DNA of 64,000 nt from Polyodon spathula (lineage: Eukaryota > Chordata > Actinopteri > Acipenseriformes > Polyodontidae): the NCBI RefSeq assembly GCF_017654505.1, contig NC_054543.1:24156339-24220338 (forward strand). Direction: 5' to 3'. Both the position numbers and the translations under genes were made by a program. A model generated the notes under the pieces. It saw only the letters and a program-made list of their open reading frames with translations. It was not told where the DNA came from and ran no database searches. Positions 12,901 through 23,580 of the stretch are shown here, one piece after another (position 1 is the first letter of the stretch; each line of letters begins with the position of its first letter).

Positions 12901-13142
12901 GAGCATTTCAATCTAAAGTGAAGCAATAAAGTGGAGTGATAAAAAAAGAAGCCAAGTTAGAAGCAACAATTGTGTGAATGTTGGGCCCCAGCACCTTTCC
13001 AATTGTGCCTATTTGCTTGATGCTTGTCAAGGGCCCCAATTGCTTCTCCTAACTTGGGCTTTTGTGTTTGATATCACCACTTTAAACAGCTGTTGCATTT
13101 TTCTAACTTGTTTTTTTTACATTAACAATTTTGTTATAGATA
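12901..13142 (-). repeat. Right inverted arm of foldback element
   Basis: Reverse complement of the left arm. Differences are single substitutions and short indels, such as GGGCCCTTGACAAGCATC against GGGCAACCTTGTCAAGGATC on the left arm's strand. Confidence 0.8.
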
Positions 13143-15229
13143 CAATAAACAGGACTATTATTTCGGGATCAGCCCAGGGATTATAAATATAAGTAATACA
13201 TGCCACTGTATTACTTACCAGCATCATTATTTACTGTTTGTTTTGTCATCAGGCACTGGACATAAAACAAACAAACAAACAAAAAAAAAAACGTTGCAGC
13301 TGGATTACAATTGTCTGTCTGTTCTTTGATCACCTGCACCTGCACACTATTAACCACTTTGCCACAGGTCTGCTGTAGTGTGATGTGTAGAAACAGTTCC
13401 TAGCGATTTTGCCTCCCTAACCCACGGGAACGCCAGGTCCAATGTAACTTTCTCTGTGGAATTTGCAGCAAAGATTGCTAACATATGGACAGCTAGGATG
13501 CAAATCTGTACTCCCCTGACTGTATGATTCACCCTGCACACCATGCAGTCGTTTCTTTGTCCCAGGAATCATTTTTGTTAAGATTTCAAAAACACTAGAA
13601 AAGCAGTCTGGAACTGTACAACATTCAATGCCAAAATATTGCAAAAATGACCTGCACATTACTCGCAGTTTAAAATATTAAAACACTATAATAATATTCA
13701 CAATCTACAGTGACTTCATTTAAACTCAAAAGACCCACAATTAACAAAGACATCATTAGAGAGACATGGCATTTCTTAGGATTTTTTTTTCCTATATTAT
13801 TTTACTTGGCAATTTCCACAATTAGCTTAAAATTTAATTTTACTGTTTTTGCAATACGTGGTGTTTATGATAATTATGAGTGGTCATTGAATCGGTTGTT
13901 CTAATATTGAGCTATTGTCATTTTTTATCTCCCTTTATATGGCTTTGGTCTGTCATTGAGCTTGGCTAGAGAATCTAAAATGCCTTCCACATTCCGTTCA
14001 AATCATGTGACAATGTGACCTTCAACTCTGCCATCTCCACCTACTCTATATGTAAATAGACAGAGAGGAGGCGGGGGCTGACAGAGCAGAAAGGTTGTAC
14101 TGTCACGAGCCTTGAATGGAATGAGGCACATCTCTAGACAAACTCAAAGCAGGTACAGGCAGATGTAGGATGCAGTGTCTGAGGATGACTGTCTATTCGA
14201 CTGCTTATCGCCTTATATCTGTGAGCACGAGTAGTGATAGCCCAGGAATTCACCAATCAGGAGATTAATCTTTTTCATAGAACTGGATAATCACAGTGGT
14301 TCACTGAGGCACAGTGCCAAGACTCAACAAGAGAAAGCCATATGCCCAAAAGCTGGCAAAAAGCAATTGTCTTACCAGAAACCACTTTCTCACAAAATAT
14401 CTTGGGATTCCTGAATAGGTAATAATCTGTTACTTTTATAAAAATGAAAATACATTTTAAAAATTGCTTGCAGCTGAACTACATATTGTAGCAAATCACA
14501 TCATATTCTCCTTCAGTAAAGAAATTCATAGCCAAATGTTGCATTTGGGGTAAATAATTGACGCCAACATGACCTTATACAAAGCCCTAACTTTACTTCT
14601 TTTAAAGAAGCCACTTCTCTGAATGTCAAGACTTAGTCAGTACATTGACTTTGAGTAGCATGAATGATTTAGAAAAGGGCAGCCACTTTTTGGTAACGTA
14701 GCACACTTGTGCAATCTCTAGAATCTGCAATTCATATTTTAAAACAAACTTAAAACCCATACAACTGACATGGATTACACCCAAAACGACAAGGAATTTC
14801 ATCGCGCTGGATTGAATACCTTTGAGGGATAACACTGTTTTATGCCAATTGAACTTACAATGTGGACAGCTGAATTTATGTCAGTTTAAAATGCGTCAGT
14901 TGTAAAATAAACAATAGCAGAAAGAATAGTTGGAATTATATGTGTGGTGTTGTTGTTGACAGGGACTACATTGAACTCCTGACCTGTGAAGGCATGATAT
15001 AACAGGAACAGTGTGCCCCGGACTGGATAGTTTCACAGTTCATTCCAAGGTCAGTCGGAAGTTGGCCATCCAAAAAGGGGGCAAAGCCACAATATTAGAA
15101 GTCAAAGCCTTACTCCGATAGGCGATGTGTCATTCATGGATTAGAGGAGACATGTTTGCACGCGCTAAGGGGCCGTGACTGAAAGTATATCAGGGGTTTT
15201 GGCTAAGTGATCTGTTTCTTTGTTATGGT
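13143..15229. other. No gene recognised
   Basis: Mostly AT-rich DNA. The part at 13.32-13.66 kb is richer in GC and, on the minus strand, contains a GGCAAAGTGGTTAATAGTGT stretch resembling the terminal part of the LTR at 9.56 kb, so it may be an LTR or SINE scrap. Nothing else could be assigned. Confidence 0.4.
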
Positions 15230-15522
15230 TACTGGCGGACCTGTAAAAGCAGTACAGATATAAAATAACCGTGAGTGTTTTGTGTTTTGTTTGTTATTGT
15301 TCTAACTGTCATTGTTTATTCATTGTTAGACTGCTAACACGAGTCATGAGCTGTCGCTAAAGGCCAGCACCAAATCCAGACTACACTGCAGTACTGTTTC
15401 ACAATTGTTGTATAGCACCACCTGCACAAAGAGCACTCAATGTTTGGATAAGTGATCGTGTCTGTGTTGTGTGTTATTATTACTGCATTATTAATTTGTG
15501 ACTGAACCCCGTGGTTTAAATG
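15230..15522 (+). mobile_element. 5' part of an LTR split by a later insertion
   Basis: Shares ordered blocks with the minus-strand LTR at 9.56-10.25 kb: GGCCAGCAC, an ACAATTGTTGTATAGCACCA region, GAGCACTCA and GTGATCGTGT. The sequence breaks off after CCCCGTGGTTTAAA. The expected continuation, with AATAAA and the downstream part, reappears at 20.74-20.85 kb, beyond the Ngaro-like element. Confidence 0.45.
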
Positions 15523-15687
15523 TTAACCTATAGGTGGGGTTCAAGGGGCAGAGCTAGGCACCAACAATCTATCGTCTCCTGTCATCAATTAAATCTACCT
15601 TATTTAAACATCACCTCTAGTCACCTCTACCTAGCTGTCTTGTGTTCTTTCGTTTTGAAGACCCATCAACTTTCTTATACCTCAATA

Positions 15688-17237
15688 ATGGAATACTTAC
15701 AGCAGTCGTCATCGGATTCAGAGGATTCCCTGGATTTTCTGTCATTACCAGATCATTCTCCTAAAGCTTCAATCCAGGGTCCATCCAGTCTCTGTTTTTT
15801 CTGCCCTTCTGGTATTTCAGTTACATCTGATCAGGCTCTCGATCAGGCTCTCGTCCAGGTTCCAGTTCAAATGTTGCCTACCATTCCTGCCACTCAAACA
15901 TCAAATCTGCGCCGATCCAAGCGACTTCAGCCTCAGGATGCCCCTTCGTATCGATTGATTTGGAAGGACTGGCCCATGAATAAATTGATAAAAACCCTCC
16001 TTATAAACGGTAATGCTATTCCAGCAGGGAGTGATAGAGTCTCTTTTTATTCTCTATTGCAGTTCAGTCTCAGCAGAACCAGTCTTTCCTCTGAAAAAAC
16101 ATAATCAGCCACACCCAACCATTCAGCATCCTAAAACAGACAGCAGGCAGTCAATTCTGGATAAAATCACCCCCACAACTAGCATCGCTAACCAGCAGCC
16201 AGCCATTGAAAGCCAACATTCGCAAATATTTAACGAGATAAAATCATTTATGCAGCCTTTTGCCGATACTCTATCTTCGGTCAGTTCTCAACTGTTGGAT
16301 CTAGATAAAAGGGTGTCTAATATGGAACAGGGAAAACAATCTACAGCGCTATCATTAATTCCAGCATCAAATACTGCAGCGCCGCCTACAGCTTCTTCCG
16401 GTCCAGCCCTAATTTCAGCCAGCGAAGCAGATCCTCCAATATACAACCTCGCTACTGCCTCTACATACGGATCCTCCTCTCCAACTGCAGCTAGACGTCA
16501 CACTATATCTCCACAAATCAGACATAACATTCTCGAAGGTAAGCACATTAATCTTATTTCACTATTAATGACAACTTCAGAATTCTTGGACCATAGAGTA
16601 GTGGATTGCGGAGATTTGGCAGTAACTCTAAAATCCAGAGATCCCAGACTGCTTAAAAATCTTACATTAGGGGAATTTGTCCTTGATTTCTCCATATTGA
16701 GAGATGTGTTATGCTCGGTATATCCTAACCGGAGAGCTGAATTGGACTCATATGAATACTACATCGTGGAGCTGTCTGTCAGATACGGAGGGACTATGTT
16801 TTTTGAGTATCATAAAGCATTCTCTGCAAAAGCAGCAGCAATATTGGCAGCAGATAATCACATCATCAGTTGGGCACAACCTGACCCAGATCTATTTAAC
16901 AGAACTTTTGGTGGTCTAAAAGCTAAAGCATGTGGGGTCTGCACTTCAACAGCTCACTCAACATCCCTCTGCCCTAAGCTGCAATTGCATCAACTTCTAA
17001 AGCACCCGGTTTCGTCGCTAATTCATACAGATCTTCAGTACCTAATCCTATACATTCTTCAGCTCCCCTCGATCAATCCACAAGGAAAGACAAATACGGG
17101 CGCAGTATTAGATTTTCAGGAGGAAGACAAATCTGCAACAATTTCAATACTGGCTTCTGTTCGAATAGGCAATGCAATCTTATCCACATGTGCAGCAATT
17201 GCGGAGACGCTCTCGCTGATACAATCTGCCCTTTAAA
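15688..17237 (+). pseudogene. Gag-like ORF of the Ngaro-like element
   Basis: The likely start is the ATG at 15688 (MEYLQQSSSDSEDSLDF), in a frame open to 16104. A frameshift near 16.01-16.1 kb moves the reading to a frame open from 16013 to 17236. That frame carries the conserved DIRS/Ngaro Gag core (VTLKSRDPRLLKNLTLGEFV, then RYGGTMFFEYHKAFSAKAA, about residues 200-275) and a zinc knuckle C-x2-C-x4-H-x4-C at 16931-16972. A second frameshift near 17.0-17.07 kb moves the C-terminal finger region to another frame (about 17,075-17,237), where a CCCH-type pattern and C-x2-C residues are visible before the KRK end. Gag should package the RNA; this copy cannot make it whole. Confidence 0.8.
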
Positions 17238-17239
17238 AC

Positions 17240-18722
17240 GCAAGTGACTTTCCCCGATGCTCACAGTCTTTACTCCTGTAATCATCCCGACAGTAATTTA
17301 ATTAATTACCTGATCGACGGATTAAACAAAAAAAAAAAAAAGGTTTTTCAACCGGTCTGACTCAAATTCCTTCTTCCTCGTTCAAAAGCAAAAATCTTTA
17401 TTCAGCGACTCAAGAACCACAATTAGTGCAATCTCTCATCGAAAAAGAAATTATAAAAGGATTTATAGTCGGTCCATTTTAGCTCCTCCTTTTCCAGTAT
17501 ATAGAATTAATCCTATTGGCATTGCCACAAGGAAAATGTCAGGAAAAAAGTGTCTCATTATTGATTTATCAGCACCACGGGGGTCAAGCACCAGCAGCAT
17601 TAACTCATTAATTCCCCAGATCAATTTTCCCTGCATTACATCAATATTGCAGACGCAATACATTCAATTAAATTAGCAGGTCGTGGTTCCTGGTTAGCAA
17701 AAGCAGATATAGCAGACGCATTTAAATTAATGCCAATCCATCCATCTCTCCATCACCTGTTTGGTATATGCTGGGAAGGGAAGTTTTATTTTGCCACCCA
17801 ATTGACTTTCGGCTGCCGCAGCAGCCCGAAGATATTTGACACCCTGTCGGAAGCATTATGCTGGATTCTTCTTAACATCTATCAGGTCCCGTTCTTACTC
17901 CACTTGCTGGATGATTTTTAATAATTTCTCCTCCTTCAGATGCACCAGCAGAAGCGATTTCCAATCTTAAAAGCTTATTTTCTGAAGTTGGCATTCAGCT
18001 TTCAGAAGAGAAATCAATCGGTCCCCTTCATTCTTTGGAATTCCTTGGAATCATTCTAGATACGGAAAAGTTTAAAGCCAGCCTGTCTGAGTCTAAACTT
18101 AACCATATTCGTTTGCTCATTGAGGATTTTCATATCCGTAAAACAATTAAAAAACGGGCACTGCTTTCATTGCTGAGTTACTTTAACTTTGCAATACATA
18201 TCATTCCACAGGGGAGGATGTTTATATCTCGGCTGCTAGCGCTGGCATCAACAGCAAAAAAATAATAAATCTGGACTCCTATATAAATATCTCCTCAGAA
18301 GCTAGGAAAGACATTAAAGTGTGGTCAGCACTGGAACGGTCTCTCTTTCTTACGATGATTTAATTTCAGCTCCACATGATATGGCTTTATTTACTGATGC
18401 CTCATCTCTGGGATTCGGAGGTCTATTTAACAATCAATGGTTTTGCAATACATGGCCTGAGGAAATCGAAAACATATCTCCTCATCTAAAATCCACAGCT
18501 CTGCTAGAGATATACCCAATAGTAGCAGCTGCCCAGCTATGGGGTCATCTCCGGTCTAAGAAATCAATACTATTTTACTGTGATAATTCAACTACAGTGC
18601 ATATTATAAATAAAGGACGTTCCTCTTCCCCCTCTTATCATGTAATTGCTGCGGCAGCTAATTTCCAAATTCCACAGTTTGCTGCCCACAGCTCTGCAAT
18701 ATCCAGCAGCAAAGTCAACTAA
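17240..18722 (+). pseudogene. Reverse transcriptase-RNase H of the Ngaro-like element
   Basis: RT blocks in order: a GKKCLIIDLSAP block near 17.54-17.58 kb, the AKADIADAFKLMPIHP block near 17.70-17.74 kb, TFGCRSSPKIFDTLSEALCWI (17.81-17.86 kb), and the catalytic LLDDF at about 17,907-17,921, followed at once by a stop. The thumb-like LEFLGIILD stretch is at 18.03-18.06 kb. RNase H starts near 18.37 kb with FTDAS, a Glu in ALLEIYPIV and YCDN near 18.58 kb, so its acidic residues remain. Damage includes an A-run frameshift at 17,328-17,341, frame shifts near 17.48 and 17.65 kb, the stop after LLDDF, and a collapsed linker after the INKGRS motif. It is a dead copy. Confidence 0.85.
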
Positions 18723-19737
18723 ATCCAACTATTAATAAACTTCTTAATTCAGCTCAAGATTACATGGCATCAGCACTTGCCCAATCTACCAGATCCATGT
18801 ACTCTACAGGTTGGGCATGTTATGTAAATTTTTGTTTACAAAGCAGGATTAATCCTACTCTCAACCAGGACTGGATCATAGCATTCATAGTGCATGCAAA
18901 GGAATCTCTACATCTGGCACCAGCTACAATCAGACTATATTTGTCAGGAATTCAGAATCAATTTTGTTTGATGTCCATCAATACCCCAACTCTATTATCA
19001 ATTCCAGCGGTTCGTCTCCTTTTACGAGGAATTTCTAAGTGCTCTCTGACTACTTCTTCTGCTCGCCTGCCTATTTCTATTTACATTTTCAGTAACTTGA
19101 TTTCAATTCTGCACCATGGCTATTTTTCTCCATTTGATGATTTAACTATGGAAGTCATATTTCTATCTGCATTTTTCAGGTTTTGAGATGTTCTGAATAT
19201 ACAGTACCTTCTAATGCCAGCTTTCCTACCTTCAGTATCCGTTGCAGTGAACTCAAGCTCATCCCAGATTCTCATTTCATCTTATTTCTTCGTATTTCAA
19301 AAACAGATCAGCTGCGGCAAGGATAATGTATTCAGCTTTCTAAGATCAACTCTCCTCTGTGTCCCTTCACTTCTATGTTGAAGTACATTGCAGAACACAA
19401 GGCCATTTCATCCTCCGACCCTTTGTTTATCAATTCAGGCTGGTCCGTTGTATCAAGGCATTGGTTTTCAACACACCTTTCCACTGTGGTGTCTAGAGCA
19501 GGTCTTCCTTTGCAATTCTACACTCCTCATTCATTTAGAAAAGGGGCAGCTACTTCAGCTGCAAAAGCCAACATTAACCAGCATTTAATAAAAAATGTGG
19601 GGCGCTGGACTTCTTCATCAGTTGAAACTTATATTCGTTCTTCATCATCTGAAATATCCTCCGCACATCAGTCCATTGCTAGTATGTCCGGAGTGGGGAT
19701 GACCTTTCTGCCTGAGCCACCAAAGATTTCTCCCTAA
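18723..19737 (+). pseudogene. Tyrosine recombinase of the Ngaro-like element
   Basis: This enzyme would integrate the circular cDNA in place of a DDE integrase. The N-terminal SAM-like half is open at 18764-19186 (about 140 codons). A frameshift near 19.18 kb leads into VLRCSEYT, which holds the first catalytic Arg (codon at about 19186-19188). A stop lies near 19.325 kb, and the frame reopens at 19375-19737 with HSFR (H and R of the HxxR box, residues 52 and 55 of that frame) and the likely nucleophile Tyr in ETYIR (residue 86). All key residues are still visible across the breaks, so decay is moderate. Confidence 0.87.
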
Positions 19738-20049
19738 GAAATAAAATTAAAAGGTTTTTTTTTTTCTTTCCACTGTGCAAAGGGTCTTCGCAAAGTCATT
19801 AGGGTACAGTATACTAACCCCTTTGTCACATTAAGTGTTTGTTTTCTTTTGTCTAAATGTCTTCTCTTTTCTTCTTTCTTATGCATTGGCGGTTCTCTCT
19901 TTTTTCTTCTTCACGTTGCGTCAGCGGGGAGCCGGGGGTCCATCTTTTGGGGGGTTAGTGATTCCACTTTCTCCAACCCTTTGTTAAGCTCTGCTTCATT
20001 TACCTCATAGAGGAGGGTTCATGAGTCAGAAGGGACCCCCGGCCAAACC

Positions 20050-20640
20050 CTTCCATCTGCATGTATGTTTCTTTTGGGATTCTTCTTTCAGGTCTGATGC
20101 CTCTATGTGAGGGTCCCCAAGCGATGGCATCCCTCGTGTTTGTCGGGTCTCCTCAAAGACGATGGCCCCTCTCCTGTTTGTCGAGTCTCCAAAGAGACGG
20201 AACCCCCCTTCTATTATGTTGGGCTTTGAAGAGGCAGAACACCACGCATTATATGTTTTAACAAATACTAACTTTATGTTTTCTTTCTGGTTCGCGAGCC
20301 TTTTCGTATGTCGGGTAACCTCAGAGATGGTGCCCCTCTTGGTATGTCGGGTCACCTCAAAGACGGTGGCCCCCCTCCTCTTTTTCGGGTCTCCTCAGCG
20401 ACGGAACCCCCCTACTGTATATGTTGGGTCAGGAAGAGCCGGAACCTCTTTTGTGTTAACAACACTACTTCATGTTTTTCTTTCCGGTTCGCGAGCCTCT
20501 TCGTATGTCGGGTAACCTCAGAGACGGTGCCCCTCTCGTATGTCGGGTCACCTCAAAGATGGTGGCCCCCATCCTGTTTATCATGTCTATCGATCAAGTA
20601 AATGTTGGGCCTTAAAGAGGCGGAACCCGTCTCTCCATGT
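20050..20640 (+). repeat. GC-rich higher-order tandem repeat, about 3 units of 200 bp
   Basis: The phrase TCGGGT(N)2CCTCA recurs at about 20143, 20347 and 20543 (spacing 204 and 196), and TTCGCGAGCC recurs at 20291 and 20488 (spacing 197). Inside each unit a shorter motif, roughly TCGGGTNNCCTCANAGACGG followed by GCCCC or AACCCC, occurs two or three times, about seven times in all. It is much richer in GC and CpG than its surroundings. It follows the recombinase gene, so it probably belongs to the 3' region of the Ngaro-like element, which is known for complex repeated ends. The ORFs across it are by-products of the repeat. Confidence 0.85.
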
Positions 20641-20740
20641 GTATATGTTTACTAAAATACTATCTATGTTCAATAAATACTATGTTCAATAAATACTATC
20701 AGGGGCCATAGCTCCGCCCCGTGAACTGAGCAATGGATAT

Positions 20741-20850
20741 TGCTGTGTGGAGCCAGTTATTATTATTTACCAGCAAATAAAGAGCTGTTTAACTGTGAAC
20801 TGTGTTGTTTCAAATCATTCCTGAGCACTGCATCAGACAGTAATATGAAC
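20741..20850 (+). mobile_element. 3' part of the split LTR
   Basis: Contains AATAAAGAGCTG, then CTGTGTTGTTTCAAATCATTCC and GCACTGCATCAGACA, parallel to the AATAAAGACAACAGC ... CTGTGTTTGTCGTT ... GCAATGCATCA end of the minus-strand LTR at 9.56-9.67 kb. With 15.23-15.52 kb it completes an LTR layout around the Ngaro-like element. Confidence 0.45.
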
Positions 20851-21058
20851 AGAGAGCAGTGTGAATAGAGAGCAGTATTAACTGTGTTTTAAATGGCACC
20901 CAAAAATATTCCTATCCTTATATTCATAGTTCAATTATTGCATTTTCAAAAGTCTACAAACTATTCTTCTAAGTAAAGCTAACTAATTTTTTGATGGTCA
21001 GTTTTGAAGTAGTGCCGATAAGTATTCTAATAGTCAAACAAACACTGCTTGAAATGTA

Positions 21059-22241
21059 CAGTGCAGTCTACACCCCCTTGAACTTTTTTCTCATTTTGTT
21101 TTTGTTTAGGTCGGAGCTCTGACTGGGCCATGTAAGGACATTTACCTTTTTGTTCCTTAGCCACTCCAGTGTAGCTTTGGCTATGTGCTTTGGGTTGTTG
21201 TCATGCTAAAAGGTGAACTTCTGTCCCAGTTTCAGCTTTCTTGCAGAGGGCAGCAGGTTTTCCTCAAGGACTTCTCTGTACTTTGCTCCATTCATTTTCC
21301 CTTATATCCTGACAAATGCCCCAGTCCCTGCCAATGAGAAACATCCTCATAACATGATGCTGCCACCACCATGCTTCACAGTAGGGATGGTGGTCTTTGC
21401 ATGATGTGCTGTGTTGGGTTTGCGCAAAACATAATTCTTTGCGTTTAGGCCAAAAAGTTAAATTTTAGTTTCGTCAGACCACAAAACGTTTTGCCCAAGT
21501 GATTTTTTGCATACTTCAAACAGGATTCAAGGTGGGCTTTCTTGAGTAATGGCTTCCTTCTTGCCACCCTACCATACAGGCCACATTTGTGGAGTGTTTC
21601 TGATATTGTTGTCACATGCACACTTTGACCAGTCTTGGCCATAAAAACCTATACCTCTTGCAAAGTTGCCATTGGCCTCTTGGTAGCCTCTCTGATCAGT
21701 CTCCTTCTCACTCAGTCATCCAGTTTGGAGGGACAGCCTGATCTAGGCAGGGTCTTGATGGTGCCATACACCTCCCACTTCTTAATAATTGTCTTGCCCA
21801 TGCTCCAAGGGATATTCAAGGCCTTTGTTTTTTTTTATACCCATCCCCTGATCTGTGCCTTTCAACAACTTTGTCCCGGAGTTCTTTTGAAAGTGCCTTG
21901 GTGCTCACGGTTGAGTCTTTGCTTTGAAATGCACTACCCAGCAGAGGGAACCTACAGGAACTGCTGAATTTATCTTGAAATCACGTGAATCACTACAACT
22001 TAACACAGCTGGAGGCCACTTAACTTGATGTGTGATTTTGAAGGCGATTGGTTAAACTTGAGTTAATTTAGGATTGCTATTAGGATTGCTATTACAACTT
22101 TCTTGAATATTTTTTTTCACTTGGGAGTTGTGGGGTAGGATGTGTAGATAAATTATTTTTTTTAATGCATTTTAATTCTAGGTTATAAGGTAACAAAAGG
22201 TGAACATTTTGAAAGGGGGTGTAGACTTTCTATAGGCACTG
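21059..22241 (-). mobile_element. Tc1-type transposon, internally deleted (family A)
   Basis: Bounded by TA at 21057-21058 and 22242-22243, with inverted ends: CAGTGCAGTCTACACCCCCT on the left, and GGGGGTGTAGACTTTCTATA then GGCACTG on the right. At 1,183 bp it is shorter than the 1,539-bp relative of the same family at 32.1-33.7 kb. The missing part is the 3' end of the transposase gene, next to the left terminal repeat. Confidence 0.9.
21110..21960 (-). pseudogene. Tc1-type transposase, decayed
   Basis: Minus-strand reading gives the N-terminal DNA-binding half, then SVHVTTISETLHKCGLYGRVARRKPLLKK (open at 21445-21642), then the catalytic region with frameshifts. The C-terminal third, with the last acidic residue of the DDE triad, is lost through a junction near 21.11 kb. 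The order and wording match the family-A transposase at 32.5-33.5 kb. Confidence 0.85.
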
Positions 22242-22690
22242 TATTTGGTGGTAGAAACTACCATATTCATATCCGATTTATAAATACAGGTAAATGACAC
22301 CTGAAATAAATAACCCAATGTGGCAGTGAGGGCTGCAGGGGTGATGTCAGACCACGGAAACAGTACACAAATAAATGTACATATGGGGCTGAAATGACCT
22401 CAGTCATATATTTATTAAAGCTTTGAGTTTTGAGTTTTAAAATGTTTTGATGGGCCCACTGTAGTGAGTTGTTTTTTTCATAATTTTTCATATTTACACT
22501 CCTCAAATCAATACATTTGTTAGTAGGCCTATTAGCAATTTATTACACAGTGAAAATTTGTAAACAACTATTTCTTACAGTAAATAAACAAAACAAATAA
22601 ATATTAATCTTTATTTTGTCATAGCAAAAGGTTTTGACAAAAATAACAGGTAATCAATAAACAACGATCAGGATCAACAACACGTCCTGA

Positions 22691-22697
<7 letters not shown>

Positions 22698-22729
<32 letters not shown>
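22698..22729. repeat. (AG)n microsatellite
   Basis: About 16 uninterrupted AG units. A similar tract at 25.25-25.29 kb lies on the other side of the minus-strand L1-type LINE. Confidence 0.95.
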
Positions 22730-22732
<3 letters not shown>

Positions 22733-23138
22733 ACATCACATCCGGGTAAACACGTGGTGAGAGTACAGGCAGTGAGGGAAATGTAGATCAGTGATCCTTG
22801 TCACGTTGTCTGAGCTTGGGCCACTCAATGTTGAAGATAAATATTCTTCACTGATATTTTCACTAGCACCTTATTCAGTAGAATAATTTAAATCGAAATC
22901 AGAATTCAATATAATTTCTAGTACTTCTTTCCCACAGAGCATTTCTTGCCGTTTTACAAACATTGTTGACATTTTGTGACTGGGTTTGTTGTGTGTAATT
23001 CTGTAAATATCTGATAGATGGTGCAAGAGACCACTATAAGGTGTTACAGACACCTAGTGTTGCAATATCAGATTATCAGTAGTTTTGTAGACTCAGTAAT
23101 TCAAGTTCAAAATTCATGTTCAAAGTTCAAAATTTGCG

Positions 23139-23219
23139 GAACGTACCGGTACGTTCATACTCTCTGGGGACCATCAATTTAATGATGTACCAGTATGTTT
23201 GTACTACTCAAAGGGTTAA
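23139..23219. mobile_element. Possible piggyBac terminus (single end)
   Basis: TTAA at 23216-23219 is preceded by CTCAAAGGG, the reverse of a CCCTTTG-type piggyBac end. A perfect palindrome, GAACGTACCGGTACGTTC, lies about 60 bp inside (23139-23156). The layout resembles the end at 2.6 kb, which also has an ACCGGT core and CAAAGGGTTAA. The partner end was not found. Confidence 0.4.
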
Positions 23220-23580
23220 ATTATAAAAACATAATAGTTTAACAAAACACACAATAAACAAAAGGGCACACGGGCCAAAGTAACATTATCAAACTATAAC
23301 TTCCTGGTAGCATTCACCTTAACTCCTCTAACACTCTCTTCCTATGAACCTGGAAAGGTATTTTATTCTGTGGCTGGAGCCCTAATTACCTATTAAACAA
23401 TTACCTTATTAAGGCTCCAGCCACATTCCCTCGAGTTACACCCACATTCTACTATAAAAGTGTTTCTCTCTGTCCTTTACTTAATGGGTATTTAATGGGG
23501 TACAAGGTTTATTTTACTCCTGAGAGATCTTATTGGAATAGAGTACAAATTATACTTTTTTCAATAGTAAGATTATTTCA

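Larger units (their letters stand above)
12162..13142. mobile_element. Foldback-type element with long inverted arms
   Basis: The left arm (about 12162-12396) and right arm (about 12901-13142) are reverse complements over roughly 235 bp at about 90% identity by eye, with a few small indels. The outermost matched bases are TATCTATAACAAAA on the left and the complement on the right. The roughly 500-bp middle is not recognised. ORFs of 145 and 161 codons overlap it, but they look like chance frames because they run through the arms and match nothing I know. No target-site duplication is clear. It is probably a non-autonomous DNA transposon with long terminal inverted repeats. Confidence 0.75.
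15523..20740 (+). mobile_element. Ngaro-like (DIRS-order) tyrosine-recombinase retrotransposon
   Basis: Gene order is gag, reverse transcriptase, RNase H and tyrosine recombinase on the plus strand, which defines the DIRS order. I see no methyltransferase domain between RNase H and recombinase, and the recombinase has an HSFRKGAAT-type motif as in Ngaro, unlike the HSTRG type of the DIRS1-like copy at 58.9 kb. Near the two edges, GTTCAAGGGGCAGAGCTA at 15539-15556 is matched in inverted orientation at 20702-20724 with a few mismatches. The flanks look like two halves of one LTR, which sets the boundaries only approximately. All ORFs carry frameshifts or stops, so it is inactive. Confidence 0.8.
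22242..23580. other. No gene recognised; contains (AG)n and a possible piggyBac end
   Basis: AT-rich DNA with an (AG)16 tract at about 22698-22729 and a perfect 18-bp palindrome at 23139-23156, near a possible piggyBac end at 23215. The repeated GTTCAAA phrases at 23.10-23.13 kb are a short imperfect repeat. Confidence 0.5.

Noticed and set aside
13350..13659. Two minus-strand ORFs in a GC-richer block, and a possible tRNA A-box (GGCAAAGTGGTTA) that might mark a SINE
   Set aside because: The two frames overlap out of register and match nothing. The A-box-like phrase has no convincing B box and resembles the LTR end at 9.56 kb instead.
20026..20601. Four ORFs of 66-117 codons in the GC-rich tandem array
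   Set aside because: Open frames arise because the repeat unit has few stop codons. The encoded peptides simply repeat.
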